From assembly GCA_947177445.1 (NCBI GenBank), contig CAMWUL010000021.1, positions 1 to 49,474 of the forward strand: a stretch of 49,474 bases of DNA, read 5' to 3'. This document shows, piece after piece, positions 8,692 through 17,004 of the stretch (position 1 is the first letter of the stretch; each line of letters begins with the position of its first letter). Under the pieces are notes generated by a model. That model worked only from the letters and a program-made list of their open reading frames with translations. It was not told where the DNA came from and did not search any database. Origin of the DNA: an uncultured Lachnospiraceae bacterium. GTDB lineage: Bacteria; Bacillota; Clostridia; Lachnospirales; Lachnospiraceae. The position numbers and the translations under genes are program-made.

Positions 8692-9888
8692 ATGAAGCTT
8701 GATATATGTTACCTTTGTACCACCATCGGAAACCTTTCCGGTGTTCCTGTCCGGATTTTTGAGAGCGAAAAGCTGATTTTTTTCTATTCGCTGTCAAAGC
8801 TGCCCCGGGACCCCATGGTCATTTACAGAGATGAGATTTTCGCCGTACATGCCCATGTAGGCTATGTGGCCACAAGGCATTTTCACTATTATGGCATTGT
8901 CAACGCCGGGCAGACAAAAATTGTCATCGGTCCCACAGGACAGATCGGAGAAAGTGAGCAGGAGCTTCGGGAGCTGGCTTTTCAGGCTGATGTGGCCGGA
9001 GAGGATGTGCAGGCCTTTATGGCAGGGATGAAGAGCATCGTTCGAATGCCCTTTGAAAGCATCCTGCAAATGCTTTGCACCATCAATCATGTTTTGAACG
9101 GCGAAACATTATCCTTAGAGGACATCGCTATTTACCCTGCCCATCAGGAAAAGCTGGCCGCAGATCAGAACCGCCGGCAGACGCTTCAAAAGCTGTCTGC
9201 TATGACTGAAGAAGTCAATGGCGGGCATAACACCCTGGACCAGGAGCAGGCTGTCATGAGCATTGTCCAAAAGGGAGACACCGCCGCTTTGAGAGAATGG
9301 ATTCACGCCGCTCCGGCCATCCGCGGCGGCGTTCTGGCACGGGAACAGCTCCGGCAGCGGAAAAATATGTTCATTGTCACCGTCACCCTGGTTTCCCGGG
9401 CTGCCATCCGCGGCGGCATGGATGTGAACGATGCTTTTTCCCTGAGCGATTCCTATATTCAGCAATGTGAGCTGCTGTCGTTCCCGGAAGCCATCACCAA
9501 TCTTCAATATCGGATGCTTCTGGATTATACGGAACGGGTAGAACGGCTTCGCCGGGGCGGACGGCCCACAAAGCTCACCCTGGATGTGTCAAACTATATC
9601 CAGCATCATATGTCCGAGCCGATCACCGCGGAAGCCATCGCCGGAAAGCTGTACATGAGCCGCCCCTATCTGTCCCGGCGCTTCAAGGCAGAGGCCGGCG
9701 AAAGTCTCACGGATTTCATTTTGAAAGAAAAAACGGAGGAAGCCAAACGCCTCCTCCGCTATTCCGATAAGCCGCTGACCGCAGTCAGCGCTTACCTGGG
9801 ATTTTCCTCTCCCAGTCATTTTTCCAGAGTATTTAAAAGATTCACGGGAAGAACTCCCGGGGAGTATCGGGAAAAATACGGATTATGA
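8692..9888 (+). CDS. AraC-family transcriptional regulator (398 aa)
   Basis: 398-residue regulator. The C-terminal 100 residues are a canonical AraC double helix-turn-helix (MSRPYLSRRFKAEAG and LGFSSPSHFSRVFKRFTG). The long N-terminal part (about 1-290) resembles the sensor-like regions of Clostridia AraC proteins near sugar operons, but no named ligand domain was recognised. Start ATG with GGAGGCATC just upstream. It is divergent from the symporter-GH78-GH3 operon and is its most likely regulator; the MITE element and the promoter at 8587 lie between. Its stop overlaps the stop of the convergent AraC gene at 9883 by 6 bp. Confidence 0.88.
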   Translation: MKLDICYLCTTIGNLSGVPVRIFESEKLIFFYSLSKLPRDPMVIYRDEIFAVHAHVGYVATRHFHYYGIVNAGQTKIVIGPTGQIGESEQELRELAFQADVAGEDVQAFMAGMKSIVRMPFESILQMLCTINHVLNGETLSLEDIAIYPAHQEKLAADQNRRQTLQKLSAMTEEVNGGHNTLDQEQAVMSIVQKGDTAALREWIHAAPAIRGGVLAREQLRQRKNMFIVTVTLVSRAAIRGGMDVNDAFSLSDSYIQQCELLSFPEAITNLQYRMLLDYTERVERLRRGGRPTKLTLDVSNYIQHHMSEPITAEAIAGKLYMSRPYLSRRFKAEAGESLTDFILKEKTEEAKRLLRYSDKPLTAVSAYLGFSSPSHFSRVFKRFTGRTPGEYREKYGL

Positions 9889-10830
9889 TCCCGGTCTTTT
9901 GCTTCTTTCCTCCTGATTCCAGAGTCTCCTGAAGCTTCCGGGCGTTAAATTTTCGCTTTTTTTGAACAAATTGATAAAATGACTCACATTATCCATGCCC
10001 ACCTTATATGCGATCTCATTCACTGTCAAATCACTGTATCGAAGCAGTTCTCTGGCATGGTTTATGCGGCAGGCAATCGTATAAGCTGTGGGAGTAAGAC
10101 CCACAGCCCTTTTAAATTCCTTCTGCAGGGTATACTTGTTTTGAGCAAATTCCGCAGCCAGCATGTCCAGTGTGATCTTCTCCCCATGATGCCGGTCAAT
10201 GTATTTCATCATCTCCTCTATGCGGGCGGAAGCGCCGCAGACGGACAGCCGTTTTTTGCAGGACGCCGACAAAAGCAATGTCAATATTGTCTCAACAGCA
10301 TGGGACACCAATATCTCTGTCTGAAACTTCATATCTGCACAACAATTCAGGATGCTTCTCAGATTCTCTTCTATTACAGGCCATCCGCCTTCCGGCATTC
10401 TCCCCGGGAAGGCTTTGCAATACTCTTCCTCCCTGGAAATTTCCTCTGTGTAAAGCACCGGGGAACCGCCCTTCATAAACTCCTCGAAATAGGCCAGGCT
10501 GGAACAGCCGTTAAAATGGATCCACAGAAAATGCCAGGGATACTCCGAATCGTTTTGATACAGCTGATAATCCATACAATTGATAAAAAACACACTGCCT
10601 GCTCTCAGCGGGTACTCGTTTTTCCGGTACAGCAGCTTACCGTCCCCGGAAAGCGTATAGACGATTAAAAAGGAATTCAAATTCTCCCGCTCCGTATAAT
10701 ACTGGCTGTATGCAGTAAAATCACCGGCTTCCTGAATATAATACAGCATCTTTTTTGCCTGGGGAGTCGTGTAAGGCATCCTCCAGACAGAGTCCTCTGA
10801 CCAGTGGTTGCATGATTTTTGTCTGTACAT
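9883..10830 (-). CDS. AraC-family transcriptional regulator (315 aa)
   Basis: 315 residues. An N-terminal cupin-type arabinose-binding-like domain (LLYRKNEYPLRAGSVFFIN, then YPWHFLWIHFNG) is followed by a C-terminal AraC double helix-turn-helix (FAQNKYTLQKEFKRAVGLTP and VGMDNVSHFINLFKKSENLTPGSFR). This is the common layout of sugar-responsive AraC activators. It is divergent from the isomerase-family gene at 11042 and has its own strong promoter (10894-10921), so control of that enzyme is the simplest hypothesis. The ATG is preceded by AAAGG. Confidence 0.87.
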   Translation of the reverse strand: MYRQKSCNHWSEDSVWRMPYTTPQAKKMLYYIQEAGDFTAYSQYYTERENLNSFLIVYTLSGDGKLLYRKNEYPLRAGSVFFINCMDYQLYQNDSEYPWHFLWIHFNGCSSLAYFEEFMKGGSPVLYTEEISREEEYCKAFPGRMPEGGWPVIEENLRSILNCCADMKFQTEILVSHAVETILTLLLSASCKKRLSVCGASARIEEMMKYIDRHHGEKITLDMLAAEFAQNKYTLQKEFKRAVGLTPTAYTIACRINHARELLRYSDLTVNEIAYKVGMDNVSHFINLFKKSENLTPGSFRRLWNQEERSKRPGS

Positions 10831-10893
10831 AGCTGCCTTTCTTTTGGTCCTGTTTTCTGAAAACGCATCAAGTGCGTGCTTTTGATAAGTAAT

Positions 10894-10921
10894 ATTATAT
10901 CTGCGGCGTAAGGCAAGTCAA
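10894..10921 (-). promoter_or_regulatory. Promoter of the AraC gene at 9883-10830
   Basis: Minus strand TTGACT (10916-10921), 16-bp spacer, TATAAT (10894-10899). A short dyad ACGCAtcaagTGCGT lies just downstream (10862-10877) and could be an autoregulatory site. Confidence 0.75.
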
Positions 10922-10998
10922 GAAATTATTATAAACAGCCATAATCCTCTGATGCCGTCCGTCTTCGCCTGTGCTATTGTATTGTTATAGAGCCAATA

Positions 10999-11022
10999 CC
11001 CGCAGGCCATAATGCCTGCGGG
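10999..11022 (+). promoter_or_regulatory. Leader hairpin before the isomerase-family gene
   Basis: Perfect 9-bp stem CCCGCAGGC/GCCTGCGGG with a 6-nt loop, ending 9 nt before the GAGGAGGG ribosome site. There is no U-run, so it is not a terminator; it may stabilise the transcript or affect translation. Confidence 0.5.
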
Positions 11023-11041
11023 GAAAACGAGGAGGGAGCAG

Positions 11042-12535
11042 ATGAAACGATTAAAGGAAGTAAAGAAAGCAAGAATCGGATTATACAGCGCAGGCTTATC
11101 CGTGTACTGGGCACAGTTTCCCGGACTGCACGACTGCCTGTTGGACTACAACGCTTTTCTGGCCCGGCGGCTGTCTGATTTCGGGGAAATCTATAATTAT
11201 GGCATGGTGGACTCGGAGGAAAAAGGACGGGCCGCCGGGGAATACTTCAACCAGAACAATGTGGATATTGTGTTCAGCCATTCCGCCACCTACTATACCA
11301 GCGCAAGCGTGCTTCCCATACATCAGATCAACAAGGCTCCTGTCATTGTCCTGAATCTGCAGCCTGCTCCGGAAATGAATTATGAAAAAACCGGAACAGA
11401 CCGCTGGCTGGCACAGTGCACGGCCTGCCCCATACCGGAGCTGTCAAACGCCTTCAACCGGTCTGGAATCCCCTTCCGCTGCGTGAACGGCCTTTTAGGT
11501 CTCGACCACACTCCGGCCTTTGCTCTGGCGGATGAAATAACAAACGAAAGACCAGAAGCGGTATCCGCATGGCAGGAAATCCGGGAATGGTGCGGCGCCG
11601 CTATGGTAAAACGCAGTCTGAGCCACGCTGTATTCGGCTTTTTGGGCGGATACTACAGCGGGATGCTGGACATGTACAGCGACTTTACCCTGCTGCAGGC
11701 CCAGACAGGAATCCACATTCAGATTCTGGAAATGTGTGATCTATGGCACTGCCTGTCCCAGGTAACGGAAACGGATATAAGGGAAAAGATGACTGAAATC
11801 TCCGATTTCTTTGAGATATCCGGTGATTCCCCCTCTGACCCCATCGCCAGAAGGCCCGATGAAGATCAGCTTCTCTGGTCTGCCAAAGTGGCAGCAGCGC
11901 AGGAAAAGCTGACCGTCGAAAATAAGCTGGACAGCCTGTCCTACTACTATCACGGCCGGGATGAAAACGAATATGAACAGCTTCAGAGCGGATTTATCGT
12001 GGGCCATTCCCTGCTCACTGCAAAAGGAATTGCCTGCTCCGGAGAGGGTGACATCAAAACGGCTCTTGCCATGAAAATCTCCGACCTTCTGGACAGGGGC
12101 GGAAGCTTCTGCGAAATCGTGGCGGCAGATTTTAACCGGAACACGATTATTCTGGGACATGACGGCCCCTTCCACTTTGCAATCTCCAGAGAAAAACCCA
12201 TTCTGCGCGGAATGGGTGTATACCATGGTAAACGAGGATGCGGAATTTCCGTGGAGGCAAAGGTCCAGGAAGGACCGGTTACCCTGCTTGGAATCACCCA
12301 GACCCGGGAGGGCCGGCTGAAATTCATTATCAGCGAAGGCCAGGCCTTAAACGAGCCCATCCTGATGAACGGAAACACCTCCACCCATGTGAGATTCCCG
12401 GAAAACCCGGCACAGTACATGGATAAATGGTTCCGGGAAGCGCCCACCCACCATCTGGCGCTCTCCGTGGGAAAAAACGCTTCGCTGTTTGCCAAAACTG
12501 CCTCTCTTTTGGAGATTCCTTATGTAATCATCTGA
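11042..12535 (+). CDS. L-arabinose/L-fucose isomerase family protein
   Basis: 497-residue protein of the AraA/FucI isomerase superfamily (aldose-ketose isomerases with Mn). CSGEGDIKTALAM corresponds to the GEGDWKTAA segment holding a metal Glu in arabinose isomerase; ILGHDGPFH and THHLALSVG carry the likely metal or substrate histidines. The N-terminal Rossmann-like part (IGLYSAGLSVYWAQFPGL) fits too. The ATG at 11042 has GAGGAGGG ideally placed. The gene stands alone, divergent from an AraC regulator and convergent (8-bp overlap) with an ABC gene. No matching kinase or aldolase is adjacent. Given the rhamnosidase and arabinofuranosidase nearby, a deoxy- or pentose sugar is likely, but substrate and even isomerase activity are inferred; such divergent members are often uncharacterised. 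Confidence 0.72.
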   Translation: MKRLKEVKKARIGLYSAGLSVYWAQFPGLHDCLLDYNAFLARRLSDFGEIYNYGMVDSEEKGRAAGEYFNQNNVDIVFSHSATYYTSASVLPIHQINKAPVIVLNLQPAPEMNYEKTGTDRWLAQCTACPIPELSNAFNRSGIPFRCVNGLLGLDHTPAFALADEITNERPEAVSAWQEIREWCGAAMVKRSLSHAVFGFLGGYYSGMLDMYSDFTLLQAQTGIHIQILEMCDLWHCLSQVTETDIREKMTEISDFFEISGDSPSDPIARRPDEDQLLWSAKVAAAQEKLTVENKLDSLSYYYHGRDENEYEQLQSGFIVGHSLLTAKGIACSGEGDIKTALAMKISDLLDRGGSFCEIVAADFNRNTIILGHDGPFHFAISREKPILRGMGVYHGKRGCGISVEAKVQEGPVTLLGITQTREGRLKFIISEGQALNEPILMNGNTSTHVRFPENPAQYMDKWFREAPTHHLALSVGKNASLFAKTASLLEIPYVII

Positions 12536-14363
12536 ATTCCTTTTTTTCGCCCGCCGGATTTTCAATCCGGCGGCTGCCATATGCTTCCCTCTGCTTTTTG
12601 AACATAGCCGCGTAAATTCCATCCCTGCTCATCAATTCCTCATGTGTCCCCGACTCGCAAATAGCCCCATGGTCCAGGACAAATATTTTATTGGAGACGG
12701 ATGCCTGGGAAAGCCTGTGAGAGACAGTAAGCGAGATCCTTCCCTCGGTCATATGATAAAAATTCCTGTAGAGCTCCTCTTCCATCCTGATATCCAGGCT
12801 CGCCGTCGGTTCGTCCAGCACAAATATCCCTGCGTCCTTATAAACCGCTCTTGCAATTCCAAGCCGCTGTCTTTCTCCTCCTGAAAATTCCACTCCCGTC
12901 TCCGAAAAAAGCCTGGTGATAGGAGTATTTTCTCTGTGGCCCAAATTTTCCACCAGTGTGTCCAGCTCCGTTTTCTTCAGGCACTCCCAAAGTCTGGCTG
13001 TCTCTGTCTCCTCACTGGCTCTCATACTTACATTCTCGCCCACAGGAAAGGAAAATACGGAGAAATCCTGAAATACCGCGGCTATCATGGAATAATACCG
13101 CTCTCTGGGAATCGTGCTGATATCTGTGTCATTCACATATATTTTACCGGAGTCCGGCTCATAGAACCTGCATAACAGCTTAATAACAGTTGTCTTGCCG
13201 GAGCCGTTGTATCCCACCAGCATGGCCCGGTCCCCGCGCTGCAATTCAAAAGAGACATTTTCCAGGACCTTTACCGATGTCCCCGGATAGGAAAAGCTGA
13301 CATTTTCAAATTTTATCTTAAGCACGGCTATTTCTTCCGTTTCCTTTAAGGCTCCTCTCTCATCCTCTTTCCCTTCTGCGCCGTCTGTTTTTTCCCTCAT
13401 ACAAAACACCTTATTGAAATCCCTGCAGGAAAGCAGCTTCTGGCTGAAGCCAAGCATTTGATCCGTTATCTCCGACAGCCTTGAGGAAAGCAGCGTAATG
13501 GCGGAAAAATACATGGTAAAGTCGGCTATGGACAGCCTGCCTGTCATAAAATATCCGGCCAGGACAAGAAGAATGCACACATTCTGTATGGCAACGGCCA
13601 CCGATTGAAGGGTCTCAAACAATCTATACTGATGAAAGCTCTTCATCTGTAATTCCACCATTCTGTCACGGAAGGCTCCGATTTTTCCGGACAGCCAGCC
13701 CCGGGCATTATTGACCCTCACCTCCTTCGCCGCGCCCTCCGCGTAATACTGGAGTTGATCAAGGTAAGCCCCAACCCTGTTATTTGCCGCCTCCTCCAGC
13801 CTCCTTTCCGCATCGCAGCGATAGCGGATAACGGACAGCACCACCTTGATTCCCAGAGTAACCCCAACCAGAAGGAAAAACAATATGTTCATTCTGACGA
13901 TAATGTACGCAAGCCCAAGTATGGTGACTATGGATGAAATCAGACTCTGCAGGATTCTCATTATGTCGGTAAGACCTGTTACATTGCCTGCCACGAGGAT
14001 TTCTTCTTTATAAGCCGCACTCTCTATCTCCCTCATTTCCGCATACATGGCAATTTTTCCGATTTCCAGCTGAAGGCGGGTTTTAAATCTGGTGACACAC
14101 AGATCCGCCTGATGCGTCAGAATATTTTTTACCACATTCGCCGCCGACAATACTACGATGTACAGACTGATCATCAGCAACACATCCCCGTATTCCCGCT
14201 CTGTTGTCAGATACTCGATGATCATCCTTGGCATCCATACCCCCACAAGAGGAATGGCCGAGGAAACTAAAATCAACGGGATCATACAGACATAATACGA
14301 CGGTTGATATCTGCCCAACAGCCGGAAAGCGCCGGAAACCGTACTCATCCTTTTATGCTTCAT
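12528..14363 (-). CDS. ABC exporter half-transporter (fused membrane and ATPase domains)
   Basis: 611 residues: six-helix exporter membrane domain (about 1-320), then an ATPase domain with Walker A VGYNGSGKTT, Q-loop FQDFSVF, intact signature FSGGERQRLG, Walker B IFVLDEPTAS and switch His in LTVSHRL. The start overlaps the end of the next ABC gene upstream by 11 bp and has GGAGG 9 nt before it. Third gene of the operon Xre regulator - ABC - ABC. The two ABC proteins probably form a heterodimeric exporter. Cargo (drug, lipid or peptide) cannot be told; no precursor peptide or modification enzyme is adjacent. Confidence 0.88.
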   Translation of the reverse strand: MKHKRMSTVSGAFRLLGRYQPSYYVCMIPLILVSSAIPLVGVWMPRMIIEYLTTEREYGDVLLMISLYIVVLSAANVVKNILTHQADLCVTRFKTRLQLEIGKIAMYAEMREIESAAYKEEILVAGNVTGLTDIMRILQSLISSIVTILGLAYIIVRMNILFFLLVGVTLGIKVVLSVIRYRCDAERRLEEAANNRVGAYLDQLQYYAEGAAKEVRVNNARGWLSGKIGAFRDRMVELQMKSFHQYRLFETLQSVAVAIQNVCILLVLAGYFMTGRLSIADFTMYFSAITLLSSRLSEITDQMLGFSQKLLSCRDFNKVFCMREKTDGAEGKEDERGALKETEEIAVLKIKFENVSFSYPGTSVKVLENVSFELQRGDRAMLVGYNGSGKTTVIKLLCRFYEPDSGKIYVNDTDISTIPRERYYSMIAAVFQDFSVFSFPVGENVSMRASEETETARLWECLKKTELDTLVENLGHRENTPITRLFSETGVEFSGGERQRLGIARAVYKDAGIFVLDEPTASLDIRMEEELYRNFYHMTEGRISLTVSHRLSQASVSNKIFVLDHGAICESGTHEELMSRDGIYAAMFKKQREAYGSRRIENPAGEKKEFR

Positions 14364-16128
14364 ACAATCCGCCCTCCCCCGTATAATATTTTGCCTGTGT
14401 GCTGTACAGCTCCCTGTACATTCCTTCGCTTCTCATAAGCTCCTCATGGGAACCGCTCTGAATCAGCCTTCCTCCGTCAAACACCAGTATCCTGTCACTG
14501 TATCTTGTGGAGGACAGCCTGTGGGAGACCATGATCGCGGTTTTATATTCCGAAATCAGGCGCATTCTGGAAAACAGCTCATACTCTGCCAGCGGATCCA
14601 GAGAGCTGGTGGGTTCATCCAATATCAGCAGACCTGTCTCCTTGCACAGGGCTCTGGCCATGGCAAGCTTCTGCCCCTCGCCTTCCGAAAGCTCCACCCC
14701 TTCTGCATCCAGATTTTTATACAGCGAAGTCTGCAGTCCCCTGGGAAGTCCTGCGATCCTTTCCGCGAGCCCTGCCTGCGCCAGCACAGTCTTTTGCCTT
14801 GTCTCATCGATTTCCTTGTCAAAGCACAGATTTTCCGTTACCGAATACGCAAAAATATAAAAGTCCTGCAGAACTATTCCAATATATTCATAATAATTAC
14901 TTGCTGAGAGCTCACGGATATCCATACCGTTGACTTTAATTGTCCCTGTATCCGGCTCATACAGTCTCAGGAGAAGATTGATAATCGTAGTCTTGCCCGC
15001 ACCGTTCAGCCCCACAAAGCTCACCTTTTCGCCGCTTGAAATGTGAAAGCTGACATCCTCCAGGGCAGCTTCTTTTCTGCCGGGATATCGAAAACTCACA
15101 TGTTCAAAATCAATAGATGCAGGCTCTCTGCCGCAGTCCTTCCCGCTTTTTTCACTGCTGTATACTTTACTATTGTCGGCTATAAAGGCATCATATTCGT
15201 CCAAAATATCCGTGTAAGCACACATCTCCTTTATTTCCGCCAGACTTTCAAAGAGGCATGCAATTGTCTTGGAAAAAAGCGATGATGAGGATAGCAGAAC
15301 TGTGTATTCTGCAATAGAAATATCCTTCCTGTAAACCATATAAGAAAAAACAATCAGCATGCCCAAAAGCTGCAGAAAACCGCACAGATCAGCAATGCTC
15401 TGAGTCCTTGCATTATTTCTGCCCAATATGTCTCTCTTTTTTACCTGATCCGCAGCATTCTTTATGTATTTGTCCGATATCAGCTTTTCCCCGCCATATA
15501 TTCTTATATCCTTTGCATAGGCATACTCTGTCATAACCTTATACAAATAATCGCTTTTTCTTTCCTCTGCAGCTATGTCCTGACGATACTGATATTCTGC
15601 TTTCTTCCGACAAAATGCCATAAAGACGATGGGAACAGATAAAGCTGTGACGTACAGGATCAGCAGGGGTCCGATGACTGTAAAAATCCACAAGACACCG
15701 CAAAGCTTCAGGATGTACGACAGGCAGACGCCGAATCTGCCAATGCAAAACGCCGGCATGATATTCATGGATTTTCTTTTCAAGGTTAAAAACCCGCCGG
15801 TTCTGATATAAGGGTAATCCACCTCCAGCGACTGCCTCGCATATCTGTACTGAACCGCGTTGGTGGACTTTCTCGCTTCTATATCCTTCAGCCATGTAAA
15901 CAGATTTCTTGTCAAAGAAATACCTGCATGGATCAGGATATAGGATATGATAACCGTAAATACCCTTTTCCTGCCCTGTCCCGTCACCAGTGCATCCACT
16001 ACGACACCGATTCCCATAATATCAGCCATGGGAATCAACGACTCAAACAGATTCTGCCCTATTATGATCAAACATAATTTACGTTCACTCTTCCACGCAG
16101 TTTTCAGTAAACGCATCACTTTATTCAT
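14353..16128 (-). CDS. ABC exporter half-transporter with unusual signature motif
   Basis: 591 residues: exporter membrane domain (about 1-320) and ATPase domain with Walker A VGLNGAGKTT, Q-loop LQDFYIF, Walker B LLILDEPTSS and switch His in MVSHRL. The signature reads LSEGEGQ instead of LSGGQ. Heterodimeric exporters typically have one degenerate ATP site, so this is probably the asymmetric partner of the protein at 12528-14363. The start ATG overlaps the stop region of the Xre regulator gene by 8 bp, so the genes are translationally coupled. Confidence 0.87.
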   Translation of the reverse strand: MNKVMRLLKTAWKSERKLCLIIIGQNLFESLIPMADIMGIGVVVDALVTGQGRKRVFTVIISYILIHAGISLTRNLFTWLKDIEARKSTNAVQYRYARQSLEVDYPYIRTGGFLTLKRKSMNIMPAFCIGRFGVCLSYILKLCGVLWIFTVIGPLLILYVTALSVPIVFMAFCRKKAEYQYRQDIAAEERKSDYLYKVMTEYAYAKDIRIYGGEKLISDKYIKNAADQVKKRDILGRNNARTQSIADLCGFLQLLGMLIVFSYMVYRKDISIAEYTVLLSSSSLFSKTIACLFESLAEIKEMCAYTDILDEYDAFIADNSKVYSSEKSGKDCGREPASIDFEHVSFRYPGRKEAALEDVSFHISSGEKVSFVGLNGAGKTTIINLLLRLYEPDTGTIKVNGMDIRELSASNYYEYIGIVLQDFYIFAYSVTENLCFDKEIDETRQKTVLAQAGLAERIAGLPRGLQTSLYKNLDAEGVELSEGEGQKLAMARALCKETGLLILDEPTSSLDPLAEYELFSRMRLISEYKTAIMVSHRLSSTRYSDRILVFDGGRLIQSGSHEELMRSEGMYRELYSTQAKYYTGEGGLYEA

Positions 16129-16807
16129 GATATTTCTCCCGCATTTCCAGCCGTGTCTGTCTCAGCAGCTCCAAAGCTTCCCAGGGAAGGGCCCCTTCCA
16201 CCACGGCGGCTTCTATCTGGCTTGTCAGATTCTCAGTGTAAAAAATCAGCACACGAAGAAAATGCCAATCCATCTCCCCTTCCAAAATCTTCTGAAGTAT
16301 CATATACCTTGAGTCACGGTCCAAAAGAGGCATCAGCTTCTCCAGAAGGTCATGGCTGACCCCCTCGAATCGGGCATTTTCCAGCATAGCCACAGTGCTC
16401 TCATCATTCAGATATTCCGCCAGGGCAACAACACCGGAGATATCGATCCCCTGCTTTAACAGGCCGGTGGAAAGCCTGGACAGGACGCTGGGTCTGAGGT
16501 AGGGCGCCAGGCTCAGCACATCCTCAATACGCTCCGGCATCACAGGCTCCCTTCCCTGGGCAGTGCTTTTCAAAAGCACGGACTCACCGCGTGTAGGCGT
16601 TCCGGAGTTGATAAGTTCGTCCAGAGTGACACGAAAAATATCCGCAATGGCAACAAGAATACTCACATCCGGAAAGCTGTCTCCATGCTCATACCGGGAG
16701 ACTGCCTGCCGGGTCAGATTCAGCCTGTCTGCAAGCTCCATCTGTGTCATATCCGCATTTTTTCGCAGACGGGACAGATATCCGCCAAATTTTTTGACAT
16801 CAAACAA
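16121..16807 (-). CDS. Xre-type helix-turn-helix regulator of the ABC pair
   Basis: 228 residues. N-terminal HTH_3 domain (about 5-65; LTRQAVSRYEHGDSFPDVSILVAIADIF), then an all-helical C-terminal region containing LIFYTENLTSQIEAAVVEGALPWEAL, with no known ligand domain. No in-frame ATG precedes the HTH. The start used is TTG at 16805-16807 with a weak AAGGCGG upstream. First gene of the operon with the two ABC genes, so it likely represses or activates the exporter. This layout is common for exporters induced by their substrate or by membrane-active compounds. Confidence 0.8.
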   Translation of the reverse strand: MFDVKKFGGYLSRLRKNADMTQMELADRLNLTRQAVSRYEHGDSFPDVSILVAIADIFRVTLDELINSGTPTRGESVLLKSTAQGREPVMPERIEDVLSLAPYLRPSVLSRLSTGLLKQGIDISGVVALAEYLNDESTVAMLENARFEGVSHDLLEKLMPLLDRDSRYMILQKILEGEMDWHFLRVLIFYTENLTSQIEAAVVEGALPWEALELLRQTRLEMREKYHE

Positions 16808-16892
16808 AAGTCACACACCGCCTTCCCTATGAATTCTCCCCCTAAAGATACCATATTTTAGTCCCTTTGTAGAGCAATGAATCATTGCCATT

Positions 16893-16923
16893 AAGAAACC
16901 GCCCTGTATCAGGGCGGTTTCTT
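16893..16923 (-). terminator. Intrinsic terminator downstream of the GH127 gene
   Basis: Near-perfect stem AAGAAACCGCCCTG / CAGGGCGGTTTCTT with a 3-nt loop, about 80 bp after the GH127 stop. The U-tract is short, so efficiency is uncertain; the symmetry would let it act both ways. Confidence 0.65.
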
Positions 16924-17004
16924 CACGCTGTGTAAGTTCTGCGGCGCGGCGGTATTCAGTTGTAAGAGCGTATGTACATACGCAGCTGGCACTATGCTGA
17001 TGGG

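Noticed and set aside
8439..8693. Open frame across the MITE copy at 8431 (and similar ones in the other copies)
   Set aside because: The frame follows the repeat itself, differs between copies and has no independent gene signals.
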